Shown: in pieces, positions 45,135 to 57,106 of the stretch | Layout of the letters: each line of letters begins with the position of its first letter | Position numbering within the stretch: position 1 is the stretch's first letter | Source: Panicum virgatum | Taxonomy: Eukaryota > Streptophyta > Magnoliopsida > Poales > Poaceae | DNA length: 64,000 nt | Direction of reading: 5' to 3' | NCBI RefSeq assembly: GCF_016808335.1 | Contig: NC_053145.1 | Coordinates: forward strand, 24,518,001-24,582,000 | Notes under the pieces: model-generated | The model's database searches: none | The model's input: the letters and a program-made list of their open reading frames with translations, nothing else | Told to the model about the DNA's origin: nothing | Program-made: the position numbers and the translations under genes

Positions 45135-46524
45135 TCGCAGACAGCCTACCAGAGATGACAGCCTCGGCTTTCGAAACAACAAATTAAAACTTGACTTCGA
45201 AACTACTAAAGTTTTCTTTGAACGAGTTTAGGATCTCCAAGGACAAGTCTAGGACGTAAAGCCCTAGGGGATCTTATGGGTACAATTAGGTGGCTTATAT
45301 TGTATGGCTAACTTCCAGCACATTACTTTTCAGTATTTAAATTCCGCAATTTAAATTCTGCAACTACATCGTCGCCACGGAGGTATGCTTACTCAGTCAG
45401 CTGAGGGAGTCTGACCTTCCTGTCGATGATGCGAGCCGAACGCTGGAGCTCAAGCAGTGGCCTACTTGAGCTGCTGCCCATATACCAACTTCGGTTGAAT
45501 ATCTGGGGAGTAATGATTCGAAATTGGAATTCAATTCCCCGTCAAAGACGGTACTCGGTCAATACGTTGTTTCGATGACGTATGCTTAACGTTGTCCATA
45601 CGGCGGTAATTGTATGGATGCCGGTTCTATAGTGATCGGTAATGTATGGGAACTCTTACGTGAGTGCTGGCACGGAAGGTTCAATTTATATTTGTCAATT
45701 TTCTGCAGGTACGCTAACTCGAAAACCGAATTCTTGGCTATCTAGCTATATCGAGTAACTATATAGTGAGAGACATAATATGTATGCCACCAAAGTCATT
45801 GTGTAAGACTAAGATTACTTGGCAATTCTTTTCCTTGGTGAGGACGGATAGGTTCTGCAATCATTCTTAAAAAGGGTAACAAAGAAATCTTGGGAGAAAT
45901 CGCAAGCAAATCAGCTAAAACCCTATCCTAAGGAGTATCCAGATAGTCTGCAACTTGGTTTCCACGAATTTTAACCTTCTGTTAAGTTACCCAAATCAAC
46001 TTGGAGTAGTAAGACGAAATTATGTTTCCTAAGTTATCAAACGTCTGTAAAAATTTGAAAATTTTTGAAGCCTTCTACCTTGGTATTTATGATTTTAGAT
46101 CAACACTGTGTAAAACTGATAACTCGGAACAATATAGACAACTGAAATTTTTCGACACTTAAAAGTTGTTCAAACGAAAAATTGTTCAACATGAAAGTTG
46201 TTGAAAACTAAGTGACTAACTTACCACAAAAATTTGAAAAAATTTTGACGTCTGGTTTGAGAGTTATGATCAAAATACACCCTCTCTGGACACTTAAATT
46301 TCCTGGTTGATGTCACTCTGAATACCTGAGCATATCACCCCCATGGAGTCCGAATTGATTTTCGTGATGACTAGATGAATCGTTCCTTAATATCAGAGGG
46401 ATCTTGTGTAAATTTTTGAGAATTTTTGAAGCAAATTATCAACAGTTTTGGCAATTTATTTCACTGTCTAGAGTTAGTAGTTCTTGTTACCATCAGCTGA
46501 TCCATCGGTCTTTTGTTGGGACAG
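45135..46524 (+). other. 5' leader of E
   Basis: 1.4 kb with no credible ORF. It is conserved in antiparallel orientation at 57110-58500. A CTGCAG|GTACGC donor-like site lies at 45710, and CAG precedes the ATG at 46525. Confidence 0.7.
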
Positions 46525-47424
46525 ATGGAAGAGCTGCTGGTCGTTGACGCGCAGGGACACGTGCACTCTGCTTGCCAACATTGGGATGGGTTTCCCTGCC
46601 GTCTCTGGGAGCTTTTGAGTGCAGCCGGTTACCTCCAGCCACCGGTTTACGATGGCCACGAGTTTGTGGAGGACGGAGTTCGTCGCTGCAGTGTGACGAT
46701 GGTGATCCCGCAGCACCCGCTCAATGGGTGGGAGCCGATCGTGACTCAGGTGGTCGGTCACTACCTGCTGGACAATTGGGAGCTTACCGCCATGAGGACG
46801 ATGACCACTTTTTGCTCTTCGCACCCTCTGGAGGTGGTTCTGACCGCGTTCGGGTTGTTCCCTGCACCTGACCCGGCAGACCCACTTTGACTCGACCGGA
46901 TGGCACACGTGGACGTGGTTGCTACCCTTGACCCGGTCGGGGCACTTCGGACGACAGCGATGTGCCTGGACGGCCTCTACAGACTTCACACTTACCAGAG
47001 TTACGCCGTCGCTCAATTGGTGGACCACGCTCAGGCCTTGCACCTGGCGGTCCAGCTGAGAGATGGGCAGCTTCAAGAGGCTAGTACCGAGCTCGAGAGC
47101 AGGGCTACTCTTATCGCCCAGCTCCACGGCCAGGTTCACGAGCTTCAGGACACGGTGTCGGATCGTGACGCTACGATCAACTTCCTGGAGGACCAGTTCC
47201 ACAACCTGCAGCTTGAGTTGGACGAGGCCCAGGGGCAGCTGCACGCGATACCGCACGCGCAGGATGCCCTTCACGCACCCCCCGACGAGATGCAGGTGGA
47301 CGATGAGGACGAGCCCCAGGAGATCGAGGGCATTTCAGAGATGGACTCTGAGGACCAGGCGCCGCAGCCCGCACCGGTTGAGGTTCACACTCCCGCGGCA
47401 AGTGAGGCATCAGTCAACATGTAG
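46525..47424 (+). pseudogene. Extra ORF (ORF0) of E upstream of gag, coiled-coil protein
   Basis: Not a known gag or pol domain. One frame runs from ATG 46525 to TAG 47424, interrupted by a single TGA at 46888-46890. The N-terminal 121 codons are Trp/Leu/Val-rich and look globular (CRLWELLSAAGY, LNGWEPIVTQVV). The part after the TGA has a long heptad-like region near 47000-47240 (LRDGQLQEASTELE, HELQDTVSDRDATINFLEDQ), predicted by eye as a coiled coil. An acidic tail follows (DEMQVDDEDEPQEIEG). The inverted fragment keeps the first ~30 codons with three of five base changes silent. It lies between leader and gag, in the same strand. Possible roles (RNA binding, gag partner) are guesses. Confidence 0.68.
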
Positions 47425-48075
47425 ACCGAGGTGCGGTTTTCTAGCTTTTGTAGACTCCTCTTAGTGTAGCCTACTTTTGGATCATGGCTACTAGGCTAAC
47501 TTAGAGTTGAGTAACCCCCTTAGTATTGATGTTAGAAGTAACCAAGTAGAAATGGGAGGATGATGTATGTAATGGACCTCAAATGCTACTAATGTGAAAT
47601 ATCGGTGATCTGTGAAAAGCTGAATGCAGCAGCTAGTTCGAATTTTTATCCTCTTTTTCTCTCTGATTTAGCTCCTGAGTTGAATACCAAAGTTGTTCCA
47701 AATTTCATCATGAAAATACTCGCAAAATGTTAGCTCAAACGGATCCGTATCGCAGGAGATAATCACAAAATACAGAAGCTCTGTTTTCTGTAAAACAGAA
47801 AAACCAGAGGAGTAAATGAATTTTTCGACTAACCTACTTTTGGAATCTGACGTTGTGATACTACCAAAGTTGTATCTCATGAAATTTTCTATCTCTTGTA
47901 AAAATTTCAAGTTTATATCATATACAGAACTCCAGTTATGAGCATTTTCGTATCACTGGTTTTGCTGCACAACATGATTAAAGCGATTTCCATTACTTCC
48001 ATGTCATTTTGAGTTGTACATTCCATTTGAAATGATGATGATGTTGAGCCTAATGCAAAAGTACTCACATTTCAG
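47425..48075 (+). other. Spacer between ORF0 and gag of E
   Basis: About 650 bp, AT-rich, with no ORF. It ends CACATTTCAG directly before the gag ATG, which resembles a splice acceptor. Confidence 0.6.
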
Positions 48076-49089
48076 ATGGTTGGATCAACTCGAGGCACCC
48101 CTAGTGGTTTTGAAGCCGGGGGGAATGGCGATCCACCTCCACCTCCTCCACCAGTGGGTATCGCTGAGGTTCTTGCCGCCCAGACTGAAATTTTGCGGCA
48201 ATTGGTTCAAGCTCAGCAACAACCGCGGGGTGGGCATCATGCTCATCACGCACAAGAAGCGAGCTACCAAGATTTCCTCAGTACTCAGCCTCCGCTGTTC
48301 AATAAAGCGGATGAGCCTCTGGACGCGGACGCTTGGATTCGCACAATCGAGTCCAAGTTTTCTCTATTGACTACTCCTTGTTCCGAAGCAAACAAGACTC
48401 GCTATGCCGTGCAACAGCTTCGCGGATCAGCTCGTATGTGGTGGGAGCATTACTACGGGATGCTACCGGCTGATCATGTGGTGAATTGGAATGAGTTCAA
48501 ATTGGCTTTTCGAGATCATCATATTCCAGCTGGACTTCTTGACCGTAAGCTCTACGAGTTCTTGGCCTTGACTCAGGGCACTCGTACTGTGGTGCAGTAT
48601 GCCCAAGTATTCCATCAATTATGTCAATATGCTGGACTTCACGCGGACACCGACACTAAGAAGTGTGAACACTTCTGTCGAGGCCTTTGCACCAAGTTAC
48701 AAGAAAGGCTAAATCTTGTCCGTGCGGACACTTTCAATGAATTGGTGAATATGGCTATCTCCCAGGAGGATCTTATTTCTGCTCACCGCGCTGAAAAGAA
48801 GCGCAAGGCACCTGCTGGACCCTCGAGTGCCTCTGCACCGAGGTATCGTATTGTGCAGAATAATCCACCCGCACCCTCTCAGAAGGCCCCTCAGCCAGGG
48901 CGTTGGATTATTCGGCCTCCTCAACAGCAGCAGCAGACTCGATTCGGGTTTCCTCAGCAAGCTCGATTTGCACCTCAGCAGCAGCAGAACGGCCCTAGGC
49001 CGAATACTCAGCCAGCCGCTCACCCTGATAATAATAACCGTTGTTTCAGATGCGGGAGTCCGGATCACTTTGCCAAGATGTGCCCCTAA
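48076..49089 (+). CDS. E gag
   Basis: A 337-codon open frame. It has a Gly/Pro-rich N-terminus, then the retrotransposon-gag core (WIRTIESKFSLL near 48334; MWWEHYYGM near 48436; EFLALTQGTRTVVQYAQ near 48559-48609; CEHFCRGL near 48664). A basic, Gln/Pro-rich linker follows, then a CCHC knuckle CFRCGSPDHFAKMC at 49042-49083. The frame ends TAA at 49087-49089. Protease follows in the same general reading direction, and A-type gag and pol are usually one frame, so the TAA may be a decayed Gln codon. There is no intron at the place where A2 gag has one. Confidence 0.92.
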   Translation: MVGSTRGTPSGFEAGGNGDPPPPPPPVGIAEVLAAQTEILRQLVQAQQQPRGGHHAHHAQEASYQDFLSTQPPLFNKADEPLDADAWIRTIESKFSLLTTPCSEANKTRYAVQQLRGSARMWWEHYYGMLPADHVVNWNEFKLAFRDHHIPAGLLDRKLYEFLALTQGTRTVVQYAQVFHQLCQYAGLHADTDTKKCEHFCRGLCTKLQERLNLVRADTFNELVNMAISQEDLISAHRAEKKRKAPAGPSSASAPRYRIVQNNPPAPSQKAPQPGRWIIRPPQQQQQTRFGFPQQARFAPQQQQNGPRPNTQPAAHPDNNNRCFRCGSPDHFAKMCP

Positions 49090-52000
49090 GCGGGACAATC
49101 TCAAGGGCAGGCTTCTCGCAGAAATGATCAGAACAAGGGCAAGAGGCAAACCATTCAAGTCAGGCAGGGCCGACTTAACTTCACTAGCCTTGCTGACCTT
49201 CCTGAGGGAGCACCAATCATGTCGGGTACATTCTCTATAAACCAACACCCCACCGTTATCTTATTCGATTCTGGTGCATCTCATAGCTTCATTAGTTCTA
49301 AATTTGGAGCAAGGGTTGGGTTAGATTTTCGTCACACGAAAGGGTCATTTATGATATCTACTCCGGGTGGTAAAGTTGCATCAAACCAAATCGTTCGTAA
49401 TGCGCCACTTAGTTTGGGTAGTAAACTGTTCCTACCACTTTAATCTTGTTGCCACTAGAAGGTATGGACATTATTCTCGGAATGGATTGGATGAAAAGAC
49501 ATGGGGTAATGTTAGATATCTCTTCCCGAGCGGTTGAAATAAATTCTCCAACTCATGGTCATTCGGTTCTATATTTACCTCATCACCAATGCAACAACTC
49601 TTGTGCCTATGCCATGAAAGATATTCGTCTCGAAGATATTCCGGTAGTCCGTGAATATGCAGATGTGTTTCCGGACGATTTACCTGGTATGCCGCCAGAC
49701 CAGGATATCGAATTTATCATTGAACTTCAGCCTGGTACAGCCCCTATTTCAAAAAGGCCGTACCGAATGCCGCCTAAAGAATTAGCCGAATTAAAGATCT
49801 AGCTGCAAGAACTTCTAGACAAGGGTTATATTCGCCCAAGTGCTTCACCTTGGGGTTGTCCAGCATTGTTCGTAAAGAAGAAGGATGACACTCTGAGGTT
49901 GTGTGTTGACTACCGGCCTCTCAATGCGGTGACCATCAAAAATAAATATCCACTCCCCCGCATTGATGTACTGTTCGATCAGTTGGCTGGAGCAAAGATC
50001 TTCTCCAAGATTGATCTTCGTTCGGGTTATCATCAAATTAAAATCCGGCCTTGTGATATTCCCAAGACCGCTTCCTCAACCAGATATGGTCTCTATGAGT
50101 ACTTGGTTATGTCTTTCGGTCTCACCAATGCGCCAGCTTATTTCATGTATCTTATGAACTCGGTATTCATGCCGGAACTTGACAAGTTTGTCGTGGTTTT
50201 TATCGACGACATTCTGATCTATTCCAATAATGAGGCAGAACATGAGCAACATCTGCGCATCGTTCTTCAACGTCTCAGAGATCATAAGCTGTATGCAAAA
50301 TTCTCCAAGTGTGAATTCTGGCTGGACACAGTCAAGTTTCTGGGTCACACTATATCCAGTGAAGGCATCTCCGTTGATCCCAGCAAAGTACAAGAAGTGA
50401 TGGACTGGAAACCTCCTACTTCAGTTCACCAGATCCGTAGTTTTCTCGGCTTGGCGGGGTATTACCGCAGATTTATTCTGGATTTCTCCAGAATTGCTAA
50501 GCCCATGACAGAGCTACTAAGGAAGGATGTCAAGTTTAAATGGAATGCGAAGTGCGATGAAGCATTCCATACATTAAGAGCACATCTAACCACTGCTACA
50601 GTCTTGGCTCAACCTAACAACAATAAACCCTACGACATTTATTGTGATGCTTCAGGTACTGGTCTTGGTTGTGTTCTAATGCAAGACAATCGGGTTATAG
50701 CATATGCTTCCCGAGCTCTTCGGCCACACGAGCTAAATTATCCCACTCATGATCTTGAGCTAGCTGCAGTTATTCATGCTCTCAAGCTTTGGAGACATTA
50801 TCTTATGGGCACTCATTGCAATATTTATACCGACCATAAGAGTCTCAAATACATTTTTCACTCAAAGTGAGCTGAATATGAGGCAACGAAGATGGCTGGA
50901 ATTAATCAAAGATTATGACCTGGAAGTTCATTATCATCCGGGCAAGGCTAATGTTGTAGCCGATGCGCTCAGTCGCAAGGTTCACTGCAATTGCCTTTCA
51001 GTGGAGTCGTATAATGACACATTGTGTGCTGAAATGCAAAAGCTGAAATTGGAAATCATTCCTCAGGGCTCTTTGAATCATATTTCAGTGGAACCGACAC
51101 TCTATGACAAGGTCATCATGGCACAATTACACGACAAAAGTGTTGGTATCATCAAGCAGCAGGTAGTAGAAGGAGAAAATAAATACAAGTGTTTTCGAGT
51201 GGACCATAAAGGAATTTTGTGGTTCGAGGATCACCTAGTCATTCCAAAGAATCATGAGCTGCGGAAACAAATCCTGGACGAAGCACATCTCTCTAAATTC
51301 TCTATTCATCTGGGTAGCACCAAGATGTACCAAGATCTAAAACAAAATTTTTGGTGGACTCGCATGAAGAGAGAGATTGCCAAATATGTCGCAGAGTGTG
51401 ACACCTGTCAGAGAGTGAAAGCTAGTCACTTGAAGGTTGCTGGAACTCTCCAACCGCTGCCAATTCCGTCTTGGAAATGGGAAGATATCAGCATGGACTT
51501 CATAATGGGCTTACCAAATACTTCTCAGCATCATGATTCCATATGGGTCATTGTTGATAGACTCACAAAGACCGCTCATTTTATTCCAGTGCATACTGAA
51601 TATCGAGCCAAGAAATATGCTGAAATCTATATTGATCGGATTGTCTGTCTACACGGTATCCCCAAAACGATTATCTCGGATCGTGGTCCCCAGTTTGTGG
51701 CAAGGTTTTGGGAGCAACTCCAAGAGGCTCTCGGAACTAAGTTAATTCGAAGCTCAGCTTACCATCCATAGACTGATGGACAGACCAAAAGGGTGAATCA
51801 AATTCTTGAGGATATGCTTCGAGCAGGTGTCATCGACTATGACAAGAACTGGGACAAATGTTTATCCTTGGCTGAGTTTTCTTATAACAATAGCTTTCAG
51901 GCCAGTCTAAAGATGGCACCATTCGAGGCCTTGTATGGTCGACGATGTCGAACCCCTTTGAGTTGGTCCTAGACTGGAGAACGTCAAATATTTGGACCCG

Positions 52001-52614
52001 AATTAGTGGTCGAGGCTGAAGAGAAAGTAAAAATAGTACAAGCAAATCTCCGAGCAGCCCAGTCTCGGCAAAAGAGTTATTTCGATAAAAGAAGGGATCC
52101 TTTGAAGTTCATGGTTGGTAACCACGTCTATTTACGAGTGTCCCCAACTCGAGGCGTTCAACGTTTCGGAGTCAGGGGTAAGCTAGCACCTCGCTATGTC
52201 GGGCCATATGAAATCATTGAAGAATGTGGACCCGTGGCTTATCGTTTGCGACTTCCTTCACGGCTCACCGCCGTCCATAATGTTTTCCACATATCCCAAC
52301 TCAAAAAATGTGTTCGAGTTCCTACGGAAATCATTGATCAACAAGAAATTTTAGTGGAGCCCGATCTCTCAAATACCGAATATCCACTCAGAATTCTGGA
52401 TCAAAAAGAGAGAGGTACTCGTCGAAAGGTGGTAAAAATGTATAAAATTCAGTGGTCTCGTCACACTGAAGAAGAAGCCACCTGGGAGACGGAAGATTAT
52501 CTTAATCGACATTATCGGGTTTTCTTATCTCCACCTCAGGTATATTATTTTCCCTACCGCAATTCAATCATCCAATCTCGGGACGAGATTCTTTTTAAGG
52601 GGGGTAGGCTGTGA
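49090..52614 (+). pseudogene. Broken pol of E (protease-RT-RNase H-integrase-chromodomain)
   Basis: Aspartic protease DSGAS at 49267-49281; RT with [11 protein letters not shown] near 50007 and FIDDI at 50199-50213; RNase H with [10 protein letters not shown] near 50640 and YTDHKSLKY near 50827; integrase HHCC with CDTCQRVK near 51400, and DDE with MDFIMGLP near 51495 and ISDRGPQF near 51674; chromodomain near 52370-52525. Lesions are a -1 shift near 49430, TAG at 49800, +1 in a T run near 50857, TAG at 51769 and TAG at 51970. All three TAGs fit CAG-to-TAG change. The last frame runs through the polypurine tract and stops inside the LTR (52612). Confidence 0.93.
52590..52609 (+). other. Polypurine tract of E
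   Basis: TCTTTTTAAGGGGGGTAGGC lies immediately upstream of the 3' LTR start TGTGACACTTC. Confidence 0.88.
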
Positions 52615-55600
52615 CACTTCGGGTGTCTGTACATTTAATTACAATCAATGTACCTTAGTTAAACTAAAAAGAAAAATTTGGGAAATTAATTCAAAGAGAA
52701 AGGGTCAAATAAAAGACAAATTATACAAAAGAAATTAAAGGAGAATGAAAAAGGAGTGAAAAGCTACTCAAAATTTAATTCAAAAATGTGCACAAAATTT
52801 TAGTTGGCTCATGAGAGGTACCTCAATTGACATGTGCTCAATTGAACTTCAGCCAAAATCTAAGTCAAAAACTAATTAAAACTAAAGTCCTTTTGTGCAA
52901 ACTTGCAAATGGACAAATAGTTCGAAATGTGAGTTTCAAATGAAAATTTGCATAACACGAAAGTTGTAGATCTTGGAAAGTTATGCAAAAGTGGTATTCA
53001 ACACTTTTTCATTTGAGCCCTCTAAAGAGGAGATATTTTTAGATTACCGAGAGGTCCCTGGAATTTTCAGAAATCGCAGAAAAACCCCTATCTCCATCTC
53101 TCTCTCCCGGCTAGCTCTGTTTCGCCCGCCGCCCGCCGTACGCCGCCGGTGGACTTCGTCCACCGCGCGCCCGCGCCCAAATTGACCCGGGAAGTCCCCC
53201 AGCGCCACCTGGCCCGCCCCTTGGCGCCCTCCCACGCTCACACGCGTCCCAGGCCGCTCCCCGAGCCGCCACGACACCCCGCCATGCGCCAAGCCGACTG
53301 GTCGCTCCGCCAGCCCACCGACGAGCCGTCCAGGGCCAAATCCACCGCCCCCAGGCGCTACTCACCTCACCCAGGAGCTCCTTGGCCTATAAAGACCCCC
53401 AGAACTCCACCGTCGCGCGCCTTCTCCTCCTTCTTCCTCCTCCCGCCGCTCCGCCATGGCCGCCGAGATCCAGCTCGCGCGGAACGGCTAACCCAGCCCT
53501 ACATTGTCCCATCCGACCACCGCAGCAGCTTCGCCACCTCCTAGTTAAGCTCCACGCGTGCGGAATCGAACCCAAACCTCCTCTCGACACCGTTCCTCTT
53601 ATGCGTCGCCGCCGGCGAGCTCAAGCTCACCGCGGACCGGCCAGCACAGAAGAAGTCCGAGCACTACAGCTACCCTAGGCGCATCCTCCAGCTCACGCGG
53701 TGCTCGGGCGCACCCTGTTCCCCTACCCCGAGCCCTCCTTCACCTCCAGCGCCGGCGAACCGAACAACCGCCCCGCCATTGACGCCGACGAGCTCGAATC
53801 CGCGCACCAAACACTCGAACGTCGACCAGGGTAGGTGTTCCTCAATCCCTTCTCTCCCACGCGCCTCCCCGTGGCAGCCCCGGTAAGCCCTGCGTCACAA
53901 AACACTACCGGCAAGATGCCACGGCGGAGAAGGCCGGCGAAGGACCCGTTTGTAAATTCTTTTTTTCGTTCAAGGGTGTTTCTGCAAGTATTCCAATGTA
54001 TACCAGTGAACTTCTAAAATGCAGAACAAATCATAGAAAAATTGTAAAAATGCAAACTCAACGGATTTGGAATCCTTGTAACAAGATCTACAAATTTTGT
54101 AACAGTCACATCTGCAGAAACTCAACCGATTTTAATCTGGGAAAAAGAATAAGAAAACCACCTTATGCATGTTCAGGAAGTTCAACTCAGCAAATGACCT
54201 TGATTTTTGGATATGTTATCACTAATAGAATAATAAGATCACAGTAAAAATATGACACCCAACAAAAATAGATATCATTTTGGAACAATCAAGATTCTCT
54301 AATCTGTTGTTAGCTTTCTCGATTTAATTCTGGAAAATATGCACATGAACTTGCTTTGGAATTTTTACTGCATGTATGTGCCACCGAATCCCTACAAATA
54401 CCTAAATTTCAGATTTATTAGAGTTAATTTCTATATAACATGATTTATGCTTGTTTAATCAACTTAATTCTTCATATATAGTTCTTATGCTCAGAAAAAT
54501 CTGTATTTATTTTTGGATTCTCTTTTTAGCTCTATATTCCTGTATAAAAATTTTGAGCTGCAGTTGCTGAGTTTTGCTTTGGTGAATAATCATGCTTAGC
54601 ATCTTAGGGCTAGATTTACTATTTTTGTTCTGAGTAATCTACATCATAACTGATCTCGATTTTTGGACATGATCATGTTTAGAGTATGTTCTATCTGTAA
54701 TAAAAAGTTCATATGCAGTACTGGTTAAATGCACTTTGAGAAATTTATGCTAATTCATGCTAAGTTAACTGCACAACTAATTTATCATATTGAGTTAAAT
54801 CTTGAACAATTTTCTGGTGTATGTTTAGCTCATGAATAGGCTCTGGTAAAAATTTGAGAACCATATCCCTAGTAAAACTTTCTGTAGATTTAATCTTCGT
54901 AAATGGCTTGTTGTTTTTGTTCTTTTAGTTACCCCTTAAGTATAAGTGTATAAAATCTGGAAAAAATTTTGAGTGCTGAGTATATGGTATGAAGTTGCTC
55001 TCGTAAAATTTGTAGCACCAGAACCCATATTAAACGTTCTGTACAAAAAGATGAAGCAACTAGAGTAATCCACTTGCATGAATAGTTATAGTTTTTGCTT
55101 TATGGTTAGATGCTGAAATTTATACCATGAATGCTTAAGTTTGGATCTGTGTTACTTGATTTTTTCACCACTAGCTCGTTAGTAGTTTTGTTGTTATGAA
55201 ATAAAGAAAGCATGCTATGTGTTGAATTTTTTTTAAAAAAAAGAAAACCAAAACCCCCACTCATTCATGAAGAAACGTAGTTATGTTTACTACTCTATAA
55301 ACGACTGCCCATGAAATGAAAAGTGAAATCATCACTAAATTTAACTTTGTTGAACTACAACTTTATCGTGAACGAAAGAAATCATTATCCATGAGTAACT
55401 CATAATCTTGCATTGCATATAGAAACGGTTAATATTGCGGACGGTGACTACGAACTGGAGCCCGCGGACTCTCATGCGGAGCAAGAGGTTAATCTGAACT
55501 GTGCTAACTCGTCTCAAGACCTGGGCCAAGCCCCAGAGGCTTTTCTGGCTGACAGTGCCCAAGAAGGCAAGCCCCGGAGTAGAATCCCACTGTTTTCCGA

Positions 55601-57015
55601 ATTATCATTCAGTTATCTTTCTATTAATGTTTTGTAATATCTTGTTTTCTGCATTTAAGTTTTCTAGGCGTTGATCGAAAACCTTAGATGCATGATCCCT
55701 AGGAACCTATGTTTGATACCGGATATTTTTATCGACTAGTTGCCATGCTAAATAGGTACGGTAGAAGTCGAGTGGTTTACTGCCTCTCGCGAGCAAATAG
55801 GAGTTGTACTGACTTTAATTCCTGTTGAAATATAAGGACAACAGGCGGGGTTGTGTAGTTGTGATACCCCGCTGGTGTAGTAAAAAATGGCCAAGGTCGC
55901 GGTGTGTGGCTCATTTCGTTAAGCGTTTGAAAGTACTAGCCACATACCGAGAAATATGGTAATCGGTAAGCTTAAGTACCTGATTGGACCGGCGAGTGGA
56001 ATGATCTCGCACCCTCCTGGTAGAAGTAGGGTTTATATTTTTTTTGTCGCGACGTACGGGTGCAGAGTGGTCGGACTCTGTAGTCAGGGAGGGTGCCCCG
56101 GATCCACGGACTGGAAAGAAAGGGGAACTGTAGCGTGGGCGGGAGCGAAGTCGATCCCCATGCGTGTGGTCTAGGTTCCCCTGGCCAGGTTGAAATTCGA
56201 TTCGGAATCGTCCGCCTCTCACGGCATGAGATTGCTTAATGTTTTCGGTCACACAGAGTAACAAGTGGAACATGATGATGATAATACTGCTGGTTGATTA
56301 AATGGTTGCTCTACCATGTTTGTGTAGAGTTAGTTGCAAATTTAGAATGATTAATCCAACTAGAATATGGCTAAGTAAAACCTGAAAATAAGGATCAACA
56401 TTTAGTGGCGTTTTTGGCAAATAAACCCCACCAACCAAAAAGCCTTGCATGTCTAGTTATCGGGCTATGTTATATCCGGTGACGGGTCAGTCTTGCTGAG
56501 TATTAGTATACTCAGCCTTGCTTGTGGCACTGTTTTTCAGGTACTAACTTTGAGGATCTGTTTGCAAGTCTTACTTGGCCGCGTACCTTGCCTCCGGGTT
56601 GGTCTGTTGAGTGGGATGGCCCTTCAGCTGGTGCTAATCACCCTCCCGCTGAGTGACGCATTCGTACGGGCTTTATCGATGCGTCACGTTATCTCGCTAG
56701 TTATCTATTACTGCTTCCGCTGAACAATGAAACTTGAATAAATTGAGTAGATGGAACTCTGTAGTACTTTACTATTCTGAACATGGTTTGTAATAAATTT
56801 CTTTTTCCGCTGCAATCACTCTGAGTTGTATGAAGTGGTCTGTGTTGTAATCTCTGGGCTCACCCTCGTGTGAGTGTTGTCTGCTGATCCTGGAATAGCA
56901 TGGCTTTTATCGAGGCTTCACTCGAGGAACTACCGGTGAGTGCCAATTTGGGTCAGAGTTGCTTAGCAACAAAGATCAGTGCACCCGGGCCCAGTTAGTT
57001 TGGGTGGTTCTGCCA
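52610..57015 (+). repeat. 3' LTR of E
   Basis: 4406 bp, nearly the same length as the 5' LTR and very similar throughout by eye. TATA lies at 53388. It ends TTCTGCCA at 57015, and the next base begins the inverted fragment. It forms an inverted repeat with 58513-62696. Confidence 0.93.
55423..56656 (+). CDS. Candidate spliced microgene in E 3' LTR (exons 2 and 3)
   Basis: Exon 2 is 55423-55566 (144 nt) with the GC donor AAG|GCAAGC. Exon 3 starts at 56541 after TTTTTCAG and closes at TGA 56654-56656. Lengths and phases are identical to 43527-44759. Differences include Val/Glu, Thr/Ala and Arg/His, with no length change. The start codon is unresolved. Confidence 0.42.
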
Positions 57016-57106
57016 AAAGTTCCCAGAGACGGCGGGGAAACCCGTCCCAGTGCAGGCAAGCGGAGTGCACGTGTCCCTGCGCGTCAACGACCAGCAGCTC
57101 TTCCAT
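57016..57106 (-). pseudogene. ORF0 5' fragment, inverted copy
   Basis: ATG on the minus strand at 57106-57104. About 30 codons match the start of ORF0 at 46525, including QGHVHSAC and HWDGFP. Differences are mostly silent or conservative. It is cut at the junction with the E 3' LTR. Confidence 0.75.

Larger units (their letters stand above)
40714..57015 (+). mobile_element. Chromodomain Ty3/gypsy element E, long LTRs
   Basis: 16.3 kb: 5' LTR (4405 bp), Met-type primer site, 1.4 kb leader, extra ORF, gag, pol with chromodomain, polypurine tract, 3' LTR (4406 bp). It has the same pol domain order as A and clearly related protein, but different LTRs and a different gag-upstream region, so it is a separate Tekay-like family. 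The left flank ACGGC has no match at the right end (57016 AAAGT). There the 3' LTR abuts an inverted fragment of the same family. Confidence 0.93.

Noticed and set aside
46474..47274. Antisense 266-codon ORF over ORF0
   Set aside because: Mirror of the sense frame. The sense protein has a clear heptad pattern and acidic tail and starts in a plausible position before gag; the antisense product has no such organisation.
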